64,000 nucleotides of DNA, from positions 1 to 64,000 of the forward strand of contig JAIOAU010000011.1 of assembly GCA_019873655.1 (NCBI GenBank). Reading direction: 5' to 3'. The stretch comes from Chloroflexota bacterium (GTDB taxonomy: Bacteria > Chloroflexota > Anaerolineae > Anaerolineales > Villigracilaceae). The notes under the pieces were generated by a model, which did not search any database, was not told the DNA's origin, and worked only from the letters and a program-made list of their open reading frames with translations. How positions within the stretch are numbered: the stretch's first letter is position 1; each line of letters begins with the position of its first letter. Shown here in pieces: positions 58,375 through 64,000 of the stretch. The position numbers and the translations under genes are program-made.

Positions 58375-60431
58375 CGCGCCACCTCGACAATCAAGTTTTC
58401 GTAGGCGTCCACGCTGGCCAGGTCGCCCGCCCCCAAGAGGATGGTGGTGTCGCTGCGCACGATCACGGCCGGACCCCGAATCTGGTTGCCGGGGCGGAGG
58501 CGCTCGGCGCGGTAGAGGGGGGTCTGGCGCGGCCCGTCGGCGAAGAGGACTGGCCGGTGTTCGAGCAGGGCTGGGGAGGGATCGGACGGGCCGAGGGGCT
58601 GGGCGGGGAGGGGCGGGGGGGCGGTCTGGCCGACGGCGCGCAGGCGCAGGTTGACCACTTCGACGGGGGCGTTTTCTTGCGCGTAGCCATACTGACGGGC
58701 GTGCAGGGCGTGGAAGTCGGCGTACACGTTTGGGCCGAAGGGGACGATCAGTTCGTAGGACTGGCCGCGGTAGCGCATGTCGAGGAAGGGTTCGAGGCGG
58801 ATGTCGGCCTCGGCGACGCCCTCGGCGCGCAGGTCGGCGCGGCCGCGGCGGGCGAGCGGCTCCAGGCGGGCGGCCAGTTCGGCGACGGGCGTCTCGCCGG
58901 GCAGCATGACGGTTTGCGTGTAGTCTTTGATGACGTCGGCGGCCAGCATGCCAAAGGCCGAAAGGGTGGAGGCCAGCGGCGGGACGAGCAGGCGGGGGAT
59001 GCCCAGGCCGCGCGCCAGGTCGGCGGCGTGGAGGCCGCCCGCCCCGCCAAAGGACAGGAGGGTGAAGGCGCGCGGGTCGTGGCCGCGCTCGACCGAGATG
59101 ACCCGCAGGGCGCGCTCCATGTGGGCGTTAGCGATTTGCACCACGCCCAGGGCAGCCTGTTCGGCGCTCAGGCCCAGTTCGGCCCCCAGGCGGGCGAGGG
59201 CGGCCCGGGCGCGGCCGGGGTCGAGCGGCATCGTCCCGCCGAGGAAGTGTTCGGCCTGCAGGCGGCCGAGGACCAGGTTGGCGTCGGTGACGGTCGGCAG
59301 GTCGCCGCCGCGGCCGTAGCAGGCCGGACCGGGGTCCGCGCCGGCCGATTCGGGGCCGACGCGCAGCGCCCCGCCGACGTCGACGCGGGCGATCGAGCCG
59401 CCGCCGGCGCCGATGGTGTGGATGTCGAGCAGCGGGACGCGAATCGGGCAGCCGCCGACGACGGCCTCGGTGGTGATCTGCGGCTGGCCGTCGATGAGGG
59501 AGACGTCGGTGGACGTGCCGCCCATGTCGAAGGTGATGAGTTTGACGGCGGAGGCCGCCGTCCGGGCGACGTAGGCGCAGCCGACCACGCCGCCAGCCGG
59601 CCCGGAGAGGATGCAGCGCACGCCGAAGCGGCGCGCTTCGCCGGGGCTGATGCTTCCGCCGTTGGATTGCATGACGCGCAGGGTCACGCCGGGCGGCAGG
59701 CCGGCCTCCAGGCGGCGCAGGTAGCGGTCGAGGATCGGGGAGACGTAGGCGTTGACGGCGGTGGTGCTCATGCGCTCGTATTCGCGGTACTCGGGCAGGA
59801 TTTCGCAGGAAAGGGATGCCGAGAAGCCCGCCGCCCGCAGTTTCGCGCCGATGGCCTGTTCGTGTTCGGGATGCAGGAAGGAGAACAGCAGGCAGACGGC
59901 GACGCTTTCGATCCTTTGCTGTTGGATTTCTTCGATGATGGCTTCGACCTGGCGCTCGTCGAGGGGCTGGAGGACGCGCCCGCCGGCGTCGACGCGCTCG
60001 TCCACCTCGAAGCGCCGCTCGGCGGGGATGAGCGGCGGGGGCGGGGCGGCGAGGAGGTCGTAGAGGGCCGGGCGGTTCTGGCGGCCGATTTGCAGGACGT
60101 CGCCGAAGCCGCGCGTCGTCACCAGGGCGGCCGCCGCGCCTTTGCGCTCGAGCAGGGCGTTGGTGGCCACCGTCGAGCCGTGGGTGATGGTGATGAGTGA
60201 TTGGTGATTGGTGATTGAGGATTGGTGATTGGCGATTGAGGATTGGTGATCGGCGATTGGCGATTGGCGGGGGTCGAGAATACGCTGCAGGCCGTCCAGC
60301 ACCGCCTCGGCCGGATCGTGCGGCGTGGAGAGCAATTTGAAGGTGCGCAGGGTTTGGGCGGCCGGGTCGTAGACGACGAAATCGGTGAAGGTGCCGCCGA
60401 TGTCGATGCCGATGCGAAGGGAGGTGTTCAT
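58371..60431 (-). CDS. hyuA: hydantoinase A / oxoprolinase family protein
   Basis: HyuA carries the ATPase of the acetone/ribonuclease-H-like fold (BcrAD-type). The 686-residue protein has RIGIDIGGTFTDFVVYD, the ITHGSTVATNALLERKG loop, EYREYERMSTTAVNAYVSP, ITFDMGGTSTDVSLI and GGAGGLHAADLARGLGI. Residues about 55-80 (SPIADHQSSIANHQSSITNHQ) form an unusual Ser/His/Gln repeat encoded by a short tandem repeat between the N-terminal helix and the THGSTVATN motif. It is followed by hyuB with a four-base overlap. Confidence 0.92.
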   Translation of the reverse strand: MNTSLRIGIDIGGTFTDFVVYDPAAQTLRTFKLLSTPHDPAEAVLDGLQRILDPRQSPIADHQSSIANHQSSITNHQSLITITHGSTVATNALLERKGAAAALVTTRGFGDVLQIGRQNRPALYDLLAAPPPPLIPAERRFEVDERVDAGGRVLQPLDERQVEAIIEEIQQQRIESVAVCLLFSFLHPEHEQAIGAKLRAAGFSASLSCEILPEYREYERMSTTAVNAYVSPILDRYLRRLEAGLPPGVTLRVMQSNGGSISPGEARRFGVRCILSGPAGGVVGCAYVARTAASAVKLITFDMGGTSTDVSLIDGQPQITTEAVVGGCPIRVPLLDIHTIGAGGGSIARVDVGGALRVGPESAGADPGPACYGRGGDLPTVTDANLVLGRLQAEHFLGGTMPLDPGRARAALARLGAELGLSAEQAALGVVQIANAHMERALRVISVERGHDPRAFTLLSFGGAGGLHAADLARGLGIPRLLVPPLASTLSAFGMLAADVIKDYTQTVMLPGETPVAELAARLEPLARRGRADLRAEGVAEADIRLEPFLDMRYRGQSYELIVPFGPNVYADFHALHARQYGYAQENAPVEVVNLRLRAVGQTAPPPLPAQPLGPSDPSPALLEHRPVLFADGPRQTPLYRAERLRPGNQIRGPAVIVRSDTTILLGAGDLASVDAYENLIVEVAR
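60190..60272. repeat. GATTGGTGATTG-type short tandem repeat inside hyuA
   Basis: The plus strand shows about eleven variants of GATTGGT/GATTGGC/GATTGAG at seven- to eight-base steps. It is read through in frame by hyuA as a Ser-Ile-Asn-His-Gln repeat. Confidence 0.85.
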
Positions 60432-60546
60432 GGCGTGATGATACCCTGAAATGGAGTTGGCGTAAAATCTCCCGCTTCACTTCAGAGACCCGGTCTCTTG
60501 AAGAGGCCGGGTCTCTGTGTTTTCGCATCCTACGTCAGGGTCGGGT

Positions 60547-62460
60547 TCAGGGGATATTCGACTGGTTGATGTCCTGGCCGGTGATGTAGAGCGTGCCGGG
60601 GTGGTCGTTGTTGCTGGAATAACTGCCGACCCAGATGAGGTAAACGCCAGCGGGTGGATTGAAAATATCCACGAGGGGGTTGTAGCGGTTGTTATTCCGA
60701 TCGGGGAAGCCGGAGTCGTCGTTGCAGTACCAGACGCCGTTGGGCGCCAGGACGCTCATGGTCGAGTCGCCGCTGTCGCTGGCGATGAAGAAGAAGCGCA
60801 GACGGCTGGACGATCCGCTGTAGACGACCTGATAGGTGGGCGCTTCGGTCGCCCAGCCGATGCAGCCGTAGGCGTAGAGCGGGCTGGAGCGGACGTCTAT
60901 CGGCCCCCCGGCGGTAATATTGACTGTGTAGGGATCAGGGCTGAATCCGGCTTGCAGGCTTCTCGAGCCGAAGATCGGGCTCAGGTTGGGGTTCAGGGAC
61001 GGCACCGGGGCGTCGGTGATCGAGAGATAGCCCTGATGAGCGCCTCCGCGCTGGTACGAGTTGACCCAGATGTTGTACTCGCCGGGCGGCGGGTTGTTGA
61101 TGCGGACGGTGGGGTTCAGAGACGAGTTCGAGTCGTCGTTGCAGTAGTATTCGCCGCCAGGCCCTTGGACGACCATGGTCGTATCGCCGCCGAGGTCGTC
61201 CACGAAGCCGATCGAGAGAGTCTCGGTCGAGCCGGACCAGTTGAGGCGGAAGGTGGGGGCGCTTTCGGCAAAGCCGCCGCAGCCGGGGATGTTCATGCTC
61301 CACACGTCCAGGCTGCTGCCGCTCTGGACGAAGACGGTGTAGGGGTCGGGGCTGAAACCTGGCTGGAGGCTGGTTTCCCCGTAGAGCGGATCGAGGCTGG
61401 GGTCGAGTTCTCCCTGGCCGAAGATGTTGCCGGGGTGAAGGTCTTGCTGGGTGAGGTAGAGCGTTCCGCTGACCTGCCCTTCGGGCCAGTAACTGCCGAT
61501 CCAGATGAGGTATTCACCTTGCTGGGGGTTGGAGAGCGTAAGCATCGGATCGAACGAGTAGCCGGAGTCGTCGTTGCAGAGATAACGGCCGTCAGGCGTC
61601 CGGATGATGAGGGTGGTGTCTTCGGTGTGATCCGACATGAAGAAGATGTTGAGGGGGCCGAGCGAGCCGGTCAGGTTGAGGCGGAAGGTGGGTTCGCTGG
61701 TGGTATAGCCCAGGCAACCCGCCTCCAGATCCAGTGAATTGACGTCCACGTTGCCGCCAACGGCGGCGGCGGCGGTGTAAGGATCGGGTTGGAAACCGCT
61801 GGAGAGGGCAATTTCGCCGTAGGCGGGTTCGGCGCCAGGATTCAGCCGGTCGCTGAAATCGGGGTGGAGGGGATCAAGATCGAATTGAGTGATGTAGAGG
61901 CGTCCGCTGCCGGTTTGGCCCTCGGCCAGGTTGGTGATCCAGATGGCGTAAGCGCCGGCGCTCGGAGAGGGAATTTGGACCATCGGATCTCGGCTGGCCG
62001 GGCTGAAGTCGTCATTACACAGATACTGGCCGTTGGGGGTGTAGATGACCAGGGCGGCGTCGGCGTTATTGTCTGCGAGGTAGAAAATGCGCAGGCGGGA
62101 CGTTTCTCCGCTCCAGTTGAGGACGTAATCCGGCTGGCGGGCGGTGAAACCGACGCATTGCCCGCCCAGGTTCTGGTTATAGACGTTCAAAGTCCCTCCG
62201 CCGTTGCTGGCGGGGGTCATGTACGGATCGGGCGAGAAGCCGCCCTGCAGGTCAATGGCGCCGGCGCGCGGTTCGGCAGAGGGATTCAAGCCGAAGCCCA
62301 GCAGACTCCAGTCCAAAACCCCCAGTTGGAATAGTAAGAAGCCGCCGATGACAAGCACCAGACAGCACAGACAAAGAAGGACTGCCGCGACGCCGACGAT
62401 GATCCAGATTTTCGTCTTGCCGGTCTGGGAACCGGCGTCGGAAGGCTCGATTGTATCCAT
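60547..62460 (-). CDS. membrane-anchored protein with four pre-peptidase-like beta repeats
   Basis: The 637-residue protein has an N-terminal membrane helix (about 17-45, IWIIVGVAAVLLCLCCLVLVIGG). Four repeats of about 140 residues follow, each containing LQxGFSPDPYT, a conserved Cys (GCxGFxxxxP), LNWSGxxxxLxIxF, GxYxCNDDS and GxYxIWVxSY. They resemble PPC-type extracellular beta-sandwiches; the paired cysteines may form disulfides. I set the start at ATG 62460: its AAGGAG is nine bases upstream, whereas the next in-frame ATG (62469) abuts the site with no spacing. Function is unknown; binding outside the cell is likely. Confidence 0.8.
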   Translation of the reverse strand: MDTIEPSDAGSQTGKTKIWIIVGVAAVLLCLCCLVLVIGGFLLFQLGVLDWSLLGFGLNPSAEPRAGAIDLQGGFSPDPYMTPASNGGGTLNVYNQNLGGQCVGFTARQPDYVLNWSGETSRLRIFYLADNNADAALVIYTPNGQYLCNDDFSPASRDPMVQIPSPSAGAYAIWITNLAEGQTGSGRLYITQFDLDPLHPDFSDRLNPGAEPAYGEIALSSGFQPDPYTAAAAVGGNVDVNSLDLEAGCLGYTTSEPTFRLNLTGSLGPLNIFFMSDHTEDTTLIIRTPDGRYLCNDDSGYSFDPMLTLSNPQQGEYLIWIGSYWPEGQVSGTLYLTQQDLHPGNIFGQGELDPSLDPLYGETSLQPGFSPDPYTVFVQSGSSLDVWSMNIPGCGGFAESAPTFRLNWSGSTETLSIGFVDDLGGDTTMVVQGPGGEYYCNDDSNSSLNPTVRINNPPPGEYNIWVNSYQRGGAHQGYLSITDAPVPSLNPNLSPIFGSRSLQAGFSPDPYTVNITAGGPIDVRSSPLYAYGCIGWATEAPTYQVVYSGSSSRLRFFFIASDSGDSTMSVLAPNGVWYCNDDSGFPDRNNNRYNPLVDIFNPPAGVYLIWVGSYSSNNDHPGTLYITGQDINQSNIP

Positions 62461-62632
62461 TATATTCATCTCCTTGTGAACACTTTGGTGGAATCCGGCT
62501 GTCGGGCGGACTTCTCTTCTATGGCAACAGAAAGCAAGGGAAGCATTTTGGGGCCGGTCCTCTCATTATACGTCATTCTCCCGACTTTCGGGCGCCATTT
62601 CATCGAATCCCGGGACTAGGACGAGAGGACGG

Positions 62633-62661
62633 TTGCGTCGGCATCCATCTCTCTGTATACT
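62633..62661 (+). promoter_or_regulatory. promoter for the DUF2804-type gene
   Basis: TTGCGT (62633-62638) and TATACT (62656-62661) are separated by 17 bases, upstream of ATG 62692. Confidence 0.55.
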
Positions 62662-62691
62662 TGTTTGAGACCTGATGAGGAGATAGAAGCC

Positions 62692-63726
62692 ATGCAAACC
62701 GAACTGACTCAACCCGGCCCTCTTTTGGATTCTGCTGGACGCCTGTCCCAGGTCGGCTGGGCGCGCCAGCCGCTGCTGGACTGTAATCTGGAAAACGCCC
62801 GTTTCTACGCGTTGCGTTTCCTGCAGCGTTTTCGCATCAAGCGCTGGGATTATTATGCCGTCTTCACGCCCCGGCGCTTCTTCTCGGCGACGATTGCCGA
62901 CCTAGGCTACGCCGGCAACGTCTTCGTTTACACGCTGGACTTCGAGACGGGCGACCTGCACGAGGAGGGGCTGGTCATCCCGCTGGCGAAGGGCATCGTC
63001 CTGCCGCGCAGCAGCGGCGAGTGCGAGAGTTCCTTCGCGGACGAGCGGGCGCGCCTCTTTTTCCGCGTGGCGGAGGGCCAGCGGCGTCTGACCGTCGAAT
63101 GGCCCGCCTTCCACGCCGGACGCGGCATCTCGGCCGAGATCACCCTCTCCACCCCGCCGGGCGCCGAGACGATGACCATCGTCATCCCGATTGGCCGCCG
63201 GCGCTTCTATTACAACACCAAGATCAACTGTCTGCCCGCCTCCGGCTGGCTGCGCTACGGCGACCTGCGCGAGGAACTGGAGCCGCGCACCTGCATCGGT
63301 TCGCTCGACTGGGGGCGCGGCGTCTGGGAGTACCGCTCCTTCTGGAACTGGGCCTCCGCCTCCGGCTTCCTACCCGACGGGCGGACGGTGGGCCTCAACC
63401 TCGGCCGCGGCTTCGGCGACCTCTCGGCGGCCACCGAAAACGCCCTCATCCTGGACAACCGCATCCACAAACTGGACCAGGTCAACTTCGAGTACGTCTC
63501 CGGCGATTACATGAAGCCCTGGCGTTTTACCGACAACCAGGGCCGCCTCGATTTGACCTTTACTCCCTTCAAGGATCGCTGCGCCCGCACCAACCTGGGC
63601 GTCATCTTCAGCGAGGTTCATCAAATGTTCGGGCGCTATTCCGGCCGGGCCGTCGCCGATGACGGTCAAGTCATCCAGATTCGGGATTTGATCGGCTTTG
63701 CCGAGGAACATCACGCCCGCTGGTAA
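62692..63726 (+). CDS. DUF2804-family protein
   Basis: The 344-residue protein resembles DUF2804 (carotenoid-1,2-hydratase-like beta-barrel) proteins: an ENARFYALRFLQRFRIKRWDYYAVFTP start, then KINCLPASGW, SLDWGRGVWEYRSFWNWASASG, GLNLGRGFGD and the end HQMFGRYSGRAVADDGQVIQI. ATG 62692 follows GAGGAGATAG. The function of the family is unproven. It is followed 40 bases later by an MFS gene, possibly in one operon. Confidence 0.8.
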   Translation: MQTELTQPGPLLDSAGRLSQVGWARQPLLDCNLENARFYALRFLQRFRIKRWDYYAVFTPRRFFSATIADLGYAGNVFVYTLDFETGDLHEEGLVIPLAKGIVLPRSSGECESSFADERARLFFRVAEGQRRLTVEWPAFHAGRGISAEITLSTPPGAETMTIVIPIGRRRFYYNTKINCLPASGWLRYGDLREELEPRTCIGSLDWGRGVWEYRSFWNWASASGFLPDGRTVGLNLGRGFGDLSAATENALILDNRIHKLDQVNFEYVSGDYMKPWRFTDNQGRLDLTFTPFKDRCARTNLGVIFSEVHQMFGRYSGRAVADDGQVIQIRDLIGFAEEHHARW

Positions 63727-63766
63727 CTCGGACGTTCCGCTCATTTCTTCGACGCATAGGAGCCTC

Positions 63767-64000
63767 ATGAAATCCAAACTCTCGCCGCGCATCTGGACCG
63801 CCATCATCCTGTTGGCCTTTTCGGGACAACTGGCCTGGGGGGTCGAAAACCAGTATTTCAACACCTTCATGTACAACAACATCACGCCCGACCCGCGTCC
63901 GATCTCGTGGATGGTGGCGGCCAGCGCCGTCACCGCGACCTTGACCACGATTTTGATGGGCACGTTGAGCGACCGGACGCGTTCGCGTTGGGGCCGCCGT
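63767..64000 (+). CDS. MFS transporter, N-terminal fragment (cut by window end)
   Basis: The visible 78 residues, MKSKLSPRIWTAIILLAFSGQLAWGVENQYFN onward, form the first helices of a GPH/SLC45-like major facilitator, with the GTLSDRTRSRWGRR turn between helices 2 and 3. The gene continues beyond 64000. A TAGGAG site precedes ATG 63767. Confidence 0.8.
   Translation, partial: MKSKLSPRIWTAIILLAFSGQLAWGVENQYFNTFMYNNITPDPRPISWMVAASAVTATLTTILMGTLSDRTRSRWGRR

Overview
The window is GC-rich, densely coded chromosomal DNA, most likely from a Chloroflexota (Anaerolineae-like) bacterium. That assignment is inference: it rests on the multi-GAF sensor proteins, the short-type alpha-glucan phosphorylase, the beta-helix and SH3 surface lipoproteins, a TIR-WD40 protein and many short-leader genes. 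There is no rRNA gene to confirm it. About 59 protein genes and one tRNA gene can be supported. Almost all other long open frames are antisense or frame shadows caused by the high GC content.

Layout. 1-17.6 kb: a PAS/GAF/HD-GYP signalling protein; tatD with a polyprenyl synthetase; a phosphohexomutase; an SDR oxidoreductase; a lactate-oxidation (Lut-type) pair in which LutB and LutC are fused; alpha-glucan phosphorylase; a UPF0316 membrane protein; M29 aminopeptidase; inositol-phosphatase family protein; receiver protein; hutI. 17.7-31.3 kb: aminotransferase, MFS transporters, a membrane-anchored methyltransferase, metG, a winged-helix regulator with a degenerate receiver, a secreted serpin, pncC, a large beta-helix surface protein and an SH3-like lipoprotein. 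31.5-45.1 kb is the housekeeping core: uvrC, a receiver, a 43-residue membrane protein, prfA, a GAF histidine kinase, dnaA, then rpsB-tsf-pyrH-frr-uppS-cdsA, glpX and tRNA-Asn. 45.0-45.35 kb: a tandem array made from the 3' end of tRNA-Asn plus its terminator. 45.5-55 kb is accessory: a C39-like protein with SH3 repeats, a three-gene TIR-WD40 / tandem-SLATT / NDT-TPR-SLOG operon that looks like a nucleotide-signalling conflict system, a PGDYG-like protein and a HEPN-MNT pair. 55-64 kb: a transglutaminase-like protein, a YgjP-type protease, HyuA/HyuB, a four-repeat membrane-anchored protein, a DUF2804 protein and the start of an MFS transporter.

The most unusual things are: (1) the 82-bp tandem array after tRNA-Asn, analogous in design to the tyrT repeats of E. 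coli; (2) the TIR-WD40/SLATT/SLOG operon; (3) degenerate 7-mer-type repeats sitting in frame inside genes (lutBC, hyuA, hyuB, and a related inverted repeat in tatD); and (4) three copies of a dispersed palindromic repeat just upstream of metG, the beta-helix gene and uvrC.

All assignments come from reading the sequence and recalled family motifs; no database search was possible.
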